From contig NZ_JAANHS010000002.1 of NCBI RefSeq assembly GCF_011174775.1, forward strand, positions 124,001 through 188,000: DNA of 64,000 bases, in the 5' to 3' direction. Below the pieces are notes generated by a model. It had not been told where the DNA came from. It saw only the letters and a list, made by a program, of their open reading frames with translations, and did not search any database. Position numbers and translations under genes: made by a program. The stretch comes from Rhodobacter calidifons. GTDB lineage: Bacteria; Pseudomonadota; Alphaproteobacteria; Rhodobacterales; Rhodobacteraceae. Shown here one piece after another: positions 18,395 through 27,091 of the stretch (positions within the stretch are counted from its first letter, which is position 1; every line of letters starts with the position of its first letter).

Positions 18395-18649
18395 TCAGGC
18401 GCGCTTGATGACGCGGATGAGCAGCAGCAGGATCACGGCGCCGAGGGTGGCCGAGATGATCGCGCCGACGATGCCGCCGCCCAGCGACAGGCCCGCGTAA
18501 GGAAAGAGCAGGCTGGCGAGGAAGGCGCCGACGATGCCGACGACGATGTTGCCCAGAAGGCCGAAGCCGTAGCCCTTGACGATCTGACCTGCAAGCCAGC
18601 CGGCGACGGCGCCGATGATGAGGGTGATGACGAGTGCTTCGATGGCCAT
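18395..18649 (-). CDS. GlsB/YeaQ/YmgE family membrane protein
   Basis: 84 aa, three hydrophobic segments rich in Gly and Ala: MAIEALVITLIIGAVAGWLAGQIV, GLLGNIVVGIVGAFLASLLF and a third ending LLLIRVIKRA. The family (transglycosylase-associated protein) is often stress-induced; molecular function not established. Transcribed toward the terminator at 18366. Confidence 0.88.
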   Translation of the reverse strand: MAIEALVITLIIGAVAGWLAGQIVKGYGFGLLGNIVVGIVGAFLASLLFPYAGLSLGGGIVGAIISATLGAVILLLLIRVIKRA

Positions 18650-18933
18650 GCGGATTCCCCTTTGCAGCCGCTTCTGATTGGAGCGGTACCTCTACAATGC
18701 GCGAAGTTCCGCCGGGTTCCCGGGTGCAGGCGCAAGATATGGAAGATTTTGCGCAAGGGGCGCTGGATATGCGCAAGACCGGGAAAGGGCCGACGGTACA
18801 GAATCGAACAGGAATCCCTGCCAGCGCCAGCTTCGGCCGGGAAGATTCGGAAAAGCTTGCACTTTTGGGCTTGACGCATGGCCGCGACCGTGGCGCAAGT
18901 GGCGGAAGCTGCCCCTGACCGTGAGTCTGCCAA

Positions 18934-19818
18934 GTGACCCTTCTTCCCGCCCGGATCCTTGCGATCCTCGTCCTTCCCGTGCTTGCCGCCTGCGCAAGCG
19001 CCCCTAAACCGCAAGAGCCGAAGGTCGTTCCGGGCTATGAAGCCATCCAGGACGGCGCCTTCTTCATCGAGGCGGTGCCCGAGCAGTATCTGTTCGAGGG
19101 CAATCGCCGGACCGAGGTCGCCTATGCGGGCGACGAGCCACCCGGGACAGTGGTCGTCGATACCTATGCGCGCAAGCTTTACCTTGTCGGCGAAGGCGGC
19201 ACGGCGACGCGCTATCCCATCGCGGTCGGGCGCGAGGGGCTGTCCTTCCGCGGCAGTGGCGTGATCGGGCGCAAGGCGGAATGGCCGTCCTGGCAGCCCA
19301 CGGCGAACATGATCCGCACCCGGCCCGACCTGTATGCCGCCTATGCCGGCGGCCTGCCGGGCGGGTTGCAGAATCCGCTGGGTGCGCGGGCGCTGTATCT
19401 GTATCGCGGCGGGCGGGACACGATGTTCCGCATCCATGGCACCTCGGACGCGGCCTCGATCGGCCATGCGACCAGCGCGGGCTGCATCCGGCTGTTCAAC
19501 CAGGATGCCATCGACCTTTACAACCGCGTTCCCGTCGGAACCCGCGTGAAGGTCCGGACCGAGGCGGAAAGCCTGGCGCTGGAAGGCCCGCAGATGATCG
19601 ACGCCTATGGCCGCCTGGTGCCCGAGACGCCGGAGAACATCGCCAAGAAGGAACGCGACGCCGCCGAAATCGCGCGGCAGGAGGCGAAGGATCGCGTTGC
19701 CGCCGAAAAGGCCGAACGCAAGCGCCTTGCCGCCTGCGAGCGCCGCGGCATCGCGGCCGAGGAATGTCCGCGCCCCGTGGTGTCGGGCACGGCGGTCACG
19801 GTGGGGACGTCTGGCTAG
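18934..19818 (+). CDS. L,D-transpeptidase lipoprotein (YkuD domain)
   Basis: 294 aa, GTG start; lipobox LAACAS at about residues 17-22, so an anchored periplasmic lipoprotein. The YkuD domain covers about 70-210, with the catalytic block FRIHGTSDAASIGHATSAGCIRLFNQD containing the active Cys. Such enzymes make 3-3 peptidoglycan crosslinks or attach proteins. The C-terminal 60 residues are a charged Ala/Glu/Lys/Arg helix of unknown role. Its TAG stop shares the palindrome CTAG with the stop of the convergent cupin gene. Confidence 0.92.
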   Translation: MTLLPARILAILVLPVLAACASAPKPQEPKVVPGYEAIQDGAFFIEAVPEQYLFEGNRRTEVAYAGDEPPGTVVVDTYARKLYLVGEGGTATRYPIAVGREGLSFRGSGVIGRKAEWPSWQPTANMIRTRPDLYAAYAGGLPGGLQNPLGARALYLYRGGRDTMFRIHGTSDAASIGHATSAGCIRLFNQDAIDLYNRVPVGTRVKVRTEAESLALEGPQMIDAYGRLVPETPENIAKKERDAAEIARQEAKDRVAAEKAERKRLAACERRGIAAEECPRPVVSGTAVTVGTSG

Positions 19819-20156
19819 ATCCGGATCACATAGTCCTTGAGGGTGGTCTGCACGACCTCCCAGGTGCCTTCGAAGCCCGGGCGGATGATCAGGCTGTCGC
19901 CCGGGTGCAGCTGGGTGACCGATCCGTCCGCCCCGGTCAGGATGGAATATCCCGACAGGATGCGGAAATATTCCCATTCCGAATAGCTGACCCGCCACTT
20001 GCCGGGGGTGGACTGCCAGAGCCCGGCATAAAGGCCGTCACGGTCCTCGAGGTTCCAGGTCGAATGCACGGGATCGCCGGAAATGACCTTCGCCGGATCG
20101 GGACGGGTGATTTCCGGAGGGGTGCCGTCGCGGCTGACGCGCTGGATCAGGGTCAT
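19815..20156 (-). CDS. Cupin domain protein (ureidoglycine aminohydrolase-like cupin_3)
   Basis: 113 aa single cupin: WRVSYSEWEYFRILSGYSILTGADG, LHPGDSLIIRPGFEGTWEVV. The closing motif resembles the DUF861/cupin_3 family, several of which bind metals or small acids; the true ligand is unknown. The ATG at 20156 is preceded on its strand by AAGGAGA at good spacing, so the longer in-frame start was rejected. Confidence 0.8.
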   Translation of the reverse strand: MTLIQRVSRDGTPPEITRPDPAKVISGDPVHSTWNLEDRDGLYAGLWQSTPGKWRVSYSEWEYFRILSGYSILTGADGSVTQLHPGDSLIIRPGFEGTWEVVQTTLKDYVIRI

Positions 20157-20311
20157 GGTGGTCTCCTTTGCCGGCATTCAGACCGGAGCGGCTGGTCCGG
20201 TCAAGTCCGGGGCGCTGCTCTCGGCGGTGCTGCGCTGCGGCGCAAATCTGTTGCGGCGGCGTTTCGCTTGTGCCCATATGGCGGGCAGAATGTGAAAGCT
20301 GAGGCCTAGCG

Positions 20312-21142
20312 ATGAGCGCCACGTCCCCTGTCCGGCCTGTGCTTCCCCCCGATATCCGCGCCCGCAAGGGGGGCGCGCCGCTGGTGGTGCTGACGGCCTA
20401 TTCCACCCCGGTAGCCCGACTGGTCGATGCGCATTGCGACATCGCGCTGGTGGGCGACAGCGTCGGCATGGTGATCCACGGCATGTCCTCGACCCTGGGT
20501 GTCACGCTGGAGATGATGATCCTGCACGGGCGCGCCGTGGTGCGGGGCTGCACGAAGGCGATGCCGGTGATCGACATGCCCTTCGGCAGTTACGAGGAGG
20601 GCCCGCAGCAGGCCTTCCGCAACGCGAGCCGCCTGATGGCCGAGACAGGCGCCCCGGCGGTGAAGCTGGAGGGCGGGGTGCAGATGGCCGAGACGATTGC
20701 CTTCCTGACCGCGCGCGGCGTGCCGGTGATGGCGCATGTCGGGCTGACGCCGCAGGCGGTGAACACCTTGGGCGGCTACAAGGTGGTGGGCCGGGACGCC
20801 GAGGCCGAGAAGGTGATGGCGGATGCGAAGGCGGTGGAGGCGGCGGGGGCGTTTGCCGTGGTGCTGGAAAAGGTGCCCGCGGGGCTGGCGGGGCGGATCA
20901 CCCGTGAGCTGTCGATCCCGACCATCGGCATCGGGGCCGGGGCGGACTGCGACGGGCAGGTGCTGGTGGTGGATGACATGCTGGGGCTGTTCACCGAGTT
21001 CCGGCCGAAGTTCGTGAAACGCTATGCCGAACTGGGCAAGGCGGCGGACGAGGCCATTGCGACCTATGCCGCCGAGGTGCGAGGCCGCGCCTTCCCGGCG
21101 GCGGAACATGCCTTCCCTGACGTGGTTCCGGTGAAGACATGA
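20312..21142 (+). CDS. panB: 3-methyl-2-oxobutanoate hydroxymethyltransferase PanB
   Basis: 276 aa. Makes ketopantoate from ketoisovalerate and methylene-THF, first committed step of pantothenate. Blocks: [27 protein letters not shown] (metal Asp), [50 protein letters not shown]. Overlaps panC by ATGA. Confidence 0.97.
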   Translation: MSATSPVRPVLPPDIRARKGGAPLVVLTAYSTPVARLVDAHCDIALVGDSVGMVIHGMSSTLGVTLEMMILHGRAVVRGCTKAMPVIDMPFGSYEEGPQQAFRNASRLMAETGAPAVKLEGGVQMAETIAFLTARGVPVMAHVGLTPQAVNTLGGYKVVGRDAEAEKVMADAKAVEAAGAFAVVLEKVPAGLAGRITRELSIPTIGIGAGADCDGQVLVVDDMLGLFTEFRPKFVKRYAELGKAADEAIATYAAEVRGRAFPAAEHAFPDVVPVKT

Positions 21143-21978
21143 TCCCGATCCTGCGGACCGTGGCCGACCTGCGCGCCCTTGCGCGCGGCTGGAAGGCGAA
21201 GGGCGAAACGCTGGGCGTGGTCCCGACGATGGGGGCCCTGCACGACGGCCACCTGTCGCTGGCCCGCCGGGCGCGGGCGGAGTGCGACCGGGTCATCACC
21301 ACGATCTTCGTGAACCCCAAGCAGTTCAACAATCCCGAGGACCTGAAGAAATACCCCCGCAGCGAAGAGGCGGATGCGGCGCTGCTGGCCACGGTGCCGG
21401 TGGATGCGATCTTTGCGCCGCCGGTCGAGGAGGTCTACCCGGACGGCTTCATCACCACGGTCAGCATGACCGGCGTCGCCCAGCCGCTGGAGGGCCACAT
21501 GCGCCCCGGCCATTTCGACGGCGTGGCGACGGTGGTGACGAAGCTGTTCGGCATGTCTCTGGCCGACAGGGGCTATTTCGGGCACAAGGACTGGCAGCAG
21601 TTGCAGGTCGTTCTGCGGCTGGTGCGCGACCTGAACCTGCCGGTGGAGGTGGTCGGCTGCGAGACGATCCGCGAGGCGGACGGGCTGGCGATGTCCTCGC
21701 GCAATATTCGGCTGACGGCGGAGGGCCGGGCGAAGGCTCCGGTTCTTTATGCGGCGATCACCCGGGCCGCGGACGACATCCGTGCGGGTCATGCCGACCG
21801 GATGGCGATCCGCGAAGCGGCGGAGACGATGCGGGAAGCCGGGTTCGAGCGGGTGGAATACATCGAGCTGCGCGATGCCGAGACGCTGATGCCATCCGAC
21901 GACCCGCGGCGGCCACGGCGGATGCTGGCGGCGGCCTGGGTCGATGGGGTGCGGCTGATCGACAACATTCCGGTGTGA
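21139..21978 (+). CDS. panC: Pantothenate synthetase PanC
   Basis: 279 aa. Condenses pantoate with beta-alanine using ATP. Visible motifs: [14 protein letters not shown] (HxGH), [44 protein letters not shown] and AMSSRNIRL (KMSKS-like). Second gene of panBC; no panD in the window. Confidence 0.97.
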   Translation: MIPILRTVADLRALARGWKAKGETLGVVPTMGALHDGHLSLARRARAECDRVITTIFVNPKQFNNPEDLKKYPRSEEADAALLATVPVDAIFAPPVEEVYPDGFITTVSMTGVAQPLEGHMRPGHFDGVATVVTKLFGMSLADRGYFGHKDWQQLQVVLRLVRDLNLPVEVVGCETIREADGLAMSSRNIRLTAEGRAKAPVLYAAITRAADDIRAGHADRMAIREAAETMREAGFERVEYIELRDAETLMPSDDPRRPRRMLAAAWVDGVRLIDNIPV

Positions 21979-22018
21979 TCGGGCGGTTTTCGAATTGAGC
22001 GCTGACGCGCGCGGCTTT

Positions 22019-22090
22019 GTCTCGTCGTCGGCCTTCGCCTCCTCCTCGGCTGATGGGGGTTTCACCCCCAAACCCCCAGAGTATTTGCAA
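22019..22090. repeat. Intergenic repeat: CTCG-like part plus GATATTT-family hairpin (family GP, copy 1, variant)
   Basis: The first part, CTCGTCGTCGGCCTTCGCC, resembles the CTCG family. The second part is a hairpin, GGGGG (22055-22059) with CCCCC (22065-22069), then AAACCCCCAGAGTATTTGC, a divergent version of the element whose better copies are at 24605, 40048 and 43887. It lies 160 bases before the uncharacterised operon and may end panBC transcription. Confidence 0.6.
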
Positions 22091-22248
22091 CATGGGCAAG
22101 GGCAGGGGCCGGGGATTCCGCGCTTGGCGGATGGTCTGAGTTGTTGCAAGACTTGGCGCGTTCGGGGCGTCCGAAAAACCGGCGCCGGGATGATGTAATT
22201 CGTTGTTACATCACTATGTGATGCAAACGTGGTTCAACGGAGGGTCGG

Positions 22249-23319
22249 ATGGCCGATTTCGAGACGCAGATCAGGGAAAGCCAGGCTCAGGTGGCCGAGG
22301 CGCAGGCGAAGATCAGTGAGATCACCAGCCGGATCGAGGCGGCGCGGTCGAAGCTGGACCAGGGCGTGCAGCTGGACGTGGAAAACGCCACGCTGGAAGA
22401 TGTGCACAAGCACACCGAGCTGATGAACGCGAACATCGCCGAACTGATCATGGGGCTGGATGATGTGACGGCCGGATTTTCCAAGGAATTCAGCGAGATG
22501 CGGTCGAAGACGGGGATGGAGAGCTTCATCGGCATCTTCGCCCCGGCCAAGGCGGAAGCGATGCGGCAGGAGCGGATGCGGGCGGCCACCATCGACGACA
22601 AGTTGCAGGATCTGATCTCGAAGTCGGACGTGATCGTGAAGCTGTTGCAGGGGCAGCTGGATCTGCTGAACACGCAGAAGGGGCGGGTGGAGGCGAACCT
22701 GGCGTCAACGCTGGCCGAGCGGGAAGAGACGGTGGGCGCGCTGGAAGCGGTGCGGGCAGAGATCGCGGCGATGGACCCGAAGATCATCGAGCTGGAGAAC
22801 AGGATCGCGGTCGAGCAGGACGCGGCGGCGCGGACGAAGCTGGAGACGGAGCTGGCGACGCTGAATGCGCAGTACAATGCGCTGGTGCAGGATGAGCAGG
22901 TGAAGCTGGCGAAGTCGCAGACGCTGGAGCGGTACATCGAGAAGGGCAAGACCTGGGTGGACAGCTTGCAGAACCAGGCGGCGACGCAGCTGGTGCTGAT
23001 CAACAAGCTTCAGACGGATACCAAGCAGCGGGTGGTGCTGTATGATGCTTTGACGTCTTCGTTGAAGACCGCCCAGCAGCAGGACGTGGCGCACAGGATC
23101 AACGAGATCGGGGTGAAGACCGACCAGGAGGCCCAGACCGCGATGGCGGCGATCGGGGCGGCGACCAACGACAAGATGGCCGACATGCTGGAAGCGCATG
23201 AGGGGCATATGGTGTTCGCGCGGGCGATCCTGGAGCAGAAGGCGAAGGCGGATGAACGCTTTGCGCGCCGGTTCGCGGCGATCGTCGAGAAGCACGACAA
23301 GAACGCCTATGGGGAGTAG
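22249..23319 (+). CDS. Long coiled-coil protein, first gene of an uncharacterised operon
   Basis: 356 aa, no signal peptide or membrane segment. Most of the length is heptad-like coiled coil (about 1-45, 100-250 and 300-350), rich in Glu, Lys, Ala and Leu; the middle includes FGIFAPAKAEAMRQERMR-like FIGIFAPAKAEAMRQERMR. The general look recalls PspA- or TelA-type membrane stress scaffolds, but I cannot assign it to either. Preceded by GGAGGG at good spacing. The AAA+ ATPase two genes on is an obvious candidate partner: many AAA+ proteins remodel or load coiled-coil assemblies. Function unknown. Confidence 0.75.
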   Translation: MADFETQIRESQAQVAEAQAKISEITSRIEAARSKLDQGVQLDVENATLEDVHKHTELMNANIAELIMGLDDVTAGFSKEFSEMRSKTGMESFIGIFAPAKAEAMRQERMRAATIDDKLQDLISKSDVIVKLLQGQLDLLNTQKGRVEANLASTLAEREETVGALEAVRAEIAAMDPKIIELENRIAVEQDAAARTKLETELATLNAQYNALVQDEQVKLAKSQTLERYIEKGKTWVDSLQNQAATQLVLINKLQTDTKQRVVLYDALTSSLKTAQQQDVAHRINEIGVKTDQEAQTAMAAIGAATNDKMADMLEAHEGHMVFARAILEQKAKADERFARRFAAIVEKHDKNAYGE

Positions 23320-23364
23320 CGAGGCCCCGGCGGTGGCCCGGTCCTGGTGCGGGCTTTGCCGGAC

Positions 23365-23405
23365 GCCCCCCACCCCCCTCCCCTCCCCACGCGGGGAAGG
23401 GGAGG
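23365..23405. repeat. C/T-rich inverted repeat, copy 1 (family CT)
   Basis: CCTCCCCTCCCC (23377-23388) pairs with GGGGAAGGGGAGG (23393-23405), with the lead-in GCCCCCCACCCCC. Intergenic between the coiled-coil gene and the next. Near-identical copies are found at 27816 and, inside coding sequence, at 34652. Confidence 0.8.
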
Positions 23406-23449
23406 CGCAAGTTTCGGACCCTCGGTCCGTGTGATTGCGGACGCATGGA

Positions 23450-24577
23450 ATGCCTGATCCCACCGTCAAGGACATCCTCACCTCGGACCACCATGAGCTG
23501 TACGACACGCTCGTCGCGCGGCGGTATTTTGCCAAGTTCGACCGGATCACCGGGCATCTGGGCCGGGTGGCGGCGGAGGTGGAGGCGGAGGGGCGGCTGA
23601 CGCGCACCGAAGCGCGCGTGCTCGGGCGGTATCTGACGGCGGTGGCGGGGACGTTCCGGGCGTTGTCGCACAAGTACCTGATGACGGGGCGGGGGGAGTC
23701 CGCGCCTCGGCTGACCATCGATCGGCATGAGAGCGGGTTTCCGGTGGCTCAGGAGCTGATGACCATGGCGGTCGATGCGCAGCAGGCGGAGAAGCATCTG
23801 GCCGGGATGCCCTCCGAGGCCGAGCTGAAGGACCGGATGGTGCGGCAGATCGTGGGGGACCTGACGATCCCGACGGCTTTGCAGTTCGCGCTGTCGCAGC
23901 GGTATTACTATGAGGCGCTGGCGGCGGGGGGTCTCTTCTGGGCGCGGAATGATCCGGACGCGCAGTGGATTCGGGATCTGGGCACGCGGCGGCATTTCCT
24001 GGTGCATTGGGCGGTCTGGGACACGCAGAACAACCTGCCGGTGGTTTACCTCATGGACGTGGAGGACAGCGGCAGGCGGCCCTTGCCAACCGACGCCTAC
24101 CGCTGGCCGCAGGCGCAGGCGGCGCTGATGGCGCAGTCGGTGGGGGGGCTGAAGCTTCTGACGATTGCCACCGGGTTCGACAAGGATTTCAGCGACCTGC
24201 ACCCGAAACGGCTGCGGCGGATCATCCTGGGGCCGATGTATTCGGCCAGCTTCACCCTGCAATCCGGGCCGATCTCCAAGGTTCTGGAGGGGGCGAAAGC
24301 GCCGGAAGGGGAGGATTGGGCGCTGGTCTGGACGGTGGAGGATCTGGTCAGCGACCGCGAGGAAGAGGTGAAGGACGGCTGGTTTTCGACGGCCGTGCGG
24401 CAGGTCTACAAGCTGGACCCGGTGGCGGGGGCGGAACTGGGGGCGACACGGCAGGACCGGATGATCATCCTGCCGGAAAGGCCCTATCAGGTGCTGGTGG
24501 AGCAGAACCCCGCCGGGCTGCGGGCCTATCGGAAGTTCGTCGTGGGGGCCGGGGGGCGGCTTGTTCCGACGTTGTGA
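23450..24577 (+). CDS. Uncharacterised 375-aa protein of the coiled-coil/AAA+ operon
   Basis: Soluble protein, no signal peptide. N-terminal third is helical and charged (LYDTLVARRYFAKFDRITGHLGRVAAEVEAEGRLTRTEARVLGRYL); the central part contains QRYYYEALAAGGLFWARND and RRHFLVHWAVWDTQNNLPVVYLMDVEDSG; the end is mixed beta. I recognise no catalytic motif or named family with confidence. The ATG at 23450 was preferred to an upstream in-frame TTG. Lies between the coiled-coil gene and the ATPase gene, all on one strand, so a joint role is likely. Confidence 0.75.
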   Translation: MPDPTVKDILTSDHHELYDTLVARRYFAKFDRITGHLGRVAAEVEAEGRLTRTEARVLGRYLTAVAGTFRALSHKYLMTGRGESAPRLTIDRHESGFPVAQELMTMAVDAQQAEKHLAGMPSEAELKDRMVRQIVGDLTIPTALQFALSQRYYYEALAAGGLFWARNDPDAQWIRDLGTRRHFLVHWAVWDTQNNLPVVYLMDVEDSGRRPLPTDAYRWPQAQAALMAQSVGGLKLLTIATGFDKDFSDLHPKRLRRIILGPMYSASFTLQSGPISKVLEGAKAPEGEDWALVWTVEDLVSDREEEVKDGWFSTAVRQVYKLDPVAGAELGATRQDRMIILPERPYQVLVEQNPAGLRAYRKFVVGAGGRLVPTL

Positions 24578-24604
24578 GGGGTGGATGCCTCGGGGGCGCT
24601 GCCC

Positions 24605-24675
24605 GCCGCCTTTGGTTCTCGAACCAATGGCGCACCAAAGGCGGCCCCGGGATATTTGTGGACAGATGAAAGGGC
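24605..24675. repeat. GATATTT-family repeat (family GP), copy 2; supplies an RBS
   Basis: GCCGCCTTTGGT (24605-24616) pairs with ACCAAAGGCGGC (24634-24645); an alternative inner hairpin joins TTGGTTC with GAACCAA (24612-24627). Then follows CCCCGGGATATTTGTGG and ACAGATGAAAGGGC, matching the copies at 40048 and 43887. The final GAAAGGG is the only purine-rich stretch before the ATG at 24683. Confidence 0.8.
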
Positions 24676-24682
24676 TTATCGC

Positions 24683-26611
24683 ATGAGCGCGCGCGACACG
24701 ATGGAGCTGAAGGAAGAGACGGTCCGGGCGCAGTATGAGACAGCGCTGGGGATGGTTCTGGGCTTCGATCATGCGCCGCGATTGGCGAAGCCTCTGGTTC
24801 AGGCGGCGGTGGCGGAACGGTCTCCGGGGGTTGGGGCGCGGCCCACGTTCCGGTCCACGGTGCCGGGGATGGCGACGCGGACGACGGCGCGGCCCGGCGG
24901 GGTGCGGCTGGCGGAGCGGGTGGAGGGGTTGGGCGATGGCCTGGTGACGCCGGTGCAGGCAGCGGTGCTGAATGCCTTGCGCCGTAGCCTCGCGATTGCG
25001 CTGGCGATGGGGGAGACGTTTTCGGCTCAGTCGGGCCTCGCCGAGTTGAAGAAGTCGAACCTGGAGGGGCGGGTGCCGGATGCGCGCCGCGCGGAGTTCG
25101 GGGAGTTGTTGCAGGGTGAGGCGTTGGTGGTGCTGTTCACCTTTGCCAATGCTTTGGCGTACCTCATCGCGCCGCATGTGGGGCCGGGGACGGTGGAACT
25201 GGGCGAGGTGGAGGAGGTGTTGACGGACAATGCTCCGCTGGCCTTGCAGGGCGCATTGTGGGAGCTGGATCAGGACATCGGCGCGCTGGCGACGGATGAC
25301 GTGAAGCTGGTGGCGGTGGTGTCGGCCTTTGCCGAGGCGCTGATGAAGAAGGTGCAGATCCGGGCGGAGAATGGGGCTCGGGTCAGCGTGTTTACCGGTG
25401 CGTCTTGGAAGGTGGAGGCCGACGGGCTGACCATCGCGGGGTTCAAGCCCGCGAAGGCGGCGAAGGGTGGCGTGATCGCCATGGCCTTCAAGAAGCCGCA
25501 TGAGGTGGTGGGGAACCACATCGCCAAATATCAGAGTCTGCGGCTGGCGAAGATGCTGATGGCCTATGATTTCGAGCGGCGGCTGAACCCGTTTGCCGAG
25601 CTTGGCGGGTTCATCTTCACCTTCATGGGGGACGGGAAGCCCGGGACGGGGAAGACCACGCTGATCCAGATGATGGCGGGCTTGCTGCACGATTACTGCA
25701 AGGTGGCGGGCTATCCGTTCCGGTATCAGAACTTCAGTATCGACCAGATCGACAGCTATCAGGGCAAGTCGGGGCAGAACGCGAAGGCGTTCATCGATGC
25801 GGTGCTTGATCCGAGTGTGATCGGCTTCGGGACCATCGACGACATCGACCAGGTGGCGGGCAAGCGGGGGGACCGGCAGTCCAGCGCGGGCCAGCAGGAG
25901 GTGACGGCGGTCTTCATGCAGGCCTTCGCCGGCGCGGGAACGGTGGTGCGGGGGAACTGCACCTTCGGGATGTTCAGCAACTTCCCGGAGAACGTGGACG
26001 ATGCCCTGCGCCAGCGGGCCGGGGCGCGGTTCCTGGTCGATGGGCCGCAGACGAAGGAGGATTACATCGACATCCTCTCGCTTTTGCTGGGCAAGAACCA
26101 TTCCATTCCAGTGGGCGACCATGAGTTGTTTGCGGCGCAGGAGATCAGGAAGGCTGTTGCCGCGTCCTTCGAGGGGCATTCCAAGCCGCATGAGGAGGGG
26201 CTTCTGAAGGTCTGGGACCGGGTGGCGCAGGAGATCGGGCCGCTGGACACGCTGGCGAAGCTCGGGGCCTATCTGAAGGCGATCCAGCAGGCGGATGAGC
26301 GGTTCACCGGGCGGGCGATCAAGAACATCACCGATGCGGTGAAGGTCCGGGCGATGGACTTCGAACTGCCGGATGAGTGGATGGAGGAGCCGGACCTCTT
26401 CCTGTTCAAGCCCTATGACGAGAAGCTGGCGATGATAAGGGGGCTGATGCGGCCGATCACGGTGGAGATGGTGATCCAGGAGATCAACCGCTATGCCGAT
26501 TCCGAGTTCCGCTATGCCGACAAGTCGGACGAGGTGGCCATCGAGGCAATGGTGCGCGACTTTGGCCTGACGGAAGAGGCGAAGCGGCGATATATGGAGG
26601 GGAAGGGGTGA
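24683..26611 (+). CDS. AAA+ ATPase of an uncharacterised operon
   Basis: 642 aa. A helical N-terminal half (1-300) precedes an AAA+ core: Walker A GDGKPGTGKTT at 316-326, Walker B IGFGTIDDID at 380-389, a sensor-like SNFPENVDDALRQRAGARF at 432-450 with candidate arginine fingers R443, R445 and R449, and a helical lid to the end. The lettering is reminiscent of MoxR-like or Rubisco-activase-like ATPases but I cannot place it in a named clade. The ATG at 24683 follows the SD-like stretch of the repeat; an upstream start would translate the repeat. Likely remodels a partner encoded in the same operon. Confidence 0.85.
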   Translation: MSARDTMELKEETVRAQYETALGMVLGFDHAPRLAKPLVQAAVAERSPGVGARPTFRSTVPGMATRTTARPGGVRLAERVEGLGDGLVTPVQAAVLNALRRSLAIALAMGETFSAQSGLAELKKSNLEGRVPDARRAEFGELLQGEALVVLFTFANALAYLIAPHVGPGTVELGEVEEVLTDNAPLALQGALWELDQDIGALATDDVKLVAVVSAFAEALMKKVQIRAENGARVSVFTGASWKVEADGLTIAGFKPAKAAKGGVIAMAFKKPHEVVGNHIAKYQSLRLAKMLMAYDFERRLNPFAELGGFIFTFMGDGKPGTGKTTLIQMMAGLLHDYCKVAGYPFRYQNFSIDQIDSYQGKSGQNAKAFIDAVLDPSVIGFGTIDDIDQVAGKRGDRQSSAGQQEVTAVFMQAFAGAGTVVRGNCTFGMFSNFPENVDDALRQRAGARFLVDGPQTKEDYIDILSLLLGKNHSIPVGDHELFAAQEIRKAVAASFEGHSKPHEEGLLKVWDRVAQEIGPLDTLAKLGAYLKAIQQADERFTGRAIKNITDAVKVRAMDFELPDEWMEEPDLFLFKPYDEKLAMIRGLMRPITVEMVIQEINRYADSEFRYADKSDEVAIEAMVRDFGLTEEAKRRYMEGKG

Positions 26612-26626
26612 TGGGACGACCGAGCG

Positions 26627-26688
26627 CCACCCCGGGCTTGACCCGGGGTCTCGACTTGACGGAGGCCCCGGATCAGGTCCGGGGCGGG
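26627..26688. repeat. CCCCGGACTTGA-type inverted repeat, copy 1 (family CG)
   Basis: CCACCCCGGGCTTGACCCGG at the left is matched, with several differences, by the inverted right arm ending GGTCCGGGGCGGG. A better-preserved copy is at 30381-30446. It lies directly after the ATPase gene, in front of the small membrane protein gene; an ATG overlapping the ATPase stop at 26611 opens a frame that runs through the repeat and ends at 26724. Confidence 0.7.
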
Positions 26689-26708
26689 AGAGCCCGGGAG
26701 CAAGCCGC

Positions 26709-27091
26709 GTGCACGAGCCGCTGACACTGACCCTCTGGAACTCCATCCTGCCGCTGGCGGGGTTGAGTGCGCTGGTGGCGTGGCTGCCGGGGTGGTTCGC
26801 GGGGGCTGGGTGTTTGTCGCAGCGGGTGCTGGCCTGGGCGGTGGTGAAGACGGCTGTGGTGGCCTTGGTCGTGGGGGCCGGGTTGGCGGTGGCGCTGTAT
26901 GCGGCGATCAATGACGGGGTGGTGGCGGGGATCCTGGCGGCCCCGGTTCAGCGGGTGGGGTTCTACCTGGGCCGCTCAGCCCTGTTCGCGCTGCTGTGGG
27001 GGCCGGTGTTGGGGTTCGTCTGGCTGGTGAAGGCGCAGGAGATGAACCGGCGGTTGGGCATGCGGATGGTGGATGAGGGGGGAAGGGGTGA
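26709..27091 (+). CDS. Small membrane protein, probably frameshifted at its end
   Basis: GTG start; the first 122 or so residues have three or four hydrophobic segments (LTLWNSILPLAGLSALVAWLPGW, WAVVKTAVVALVVGAGLAVALY, LGRSALFALLWGPVLGFVWLV) ending KAQEMNRRLGMRMVDEG. As written the frame then continues to 27437 through 115 residues that overlap another gene and look non-coding (SSRRYLPDSPLHCDRLVDRK). One extra G in the six-G run at 27077-27082 would end it as MVDEGGKG at a TGA overlapping the next ATG. I therefore take 27091 as the probable end. Unknown function; neighbour of the AAA+ ATPase. Confidence 0.55.

Noticed and set aside
18634-18918. Possible small gene in the GlsB/L,D-transpeptidase gap
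   Set aside because: No ribosome binding site, begins inside the GlsB gene, and the three frames look equally random.
22249-23319. Assignment of the coiled-coil protein as TelA or PspA
   Set aside because: Only the general coiled-coil look fits; no diagnostic motif could be pointed to.
26611-26724. 37-codon frame starting at the ATG overlapping the ATPase stop
   Set aside because: Runs mostly through the CG-family repeat and has no domain; more likely the remnant of an original start separated from its gene by the repeat.
23099-26911. Very long minus-strand open frame (about 1270 codons) opposite the AAA+ operon
   Set aside because: Arg/Pro/His/Leu-rich low-complexity translation typical of a shadow frame in G+C-rich DNA; the plus strand carries coherent domains with Walker motifs.
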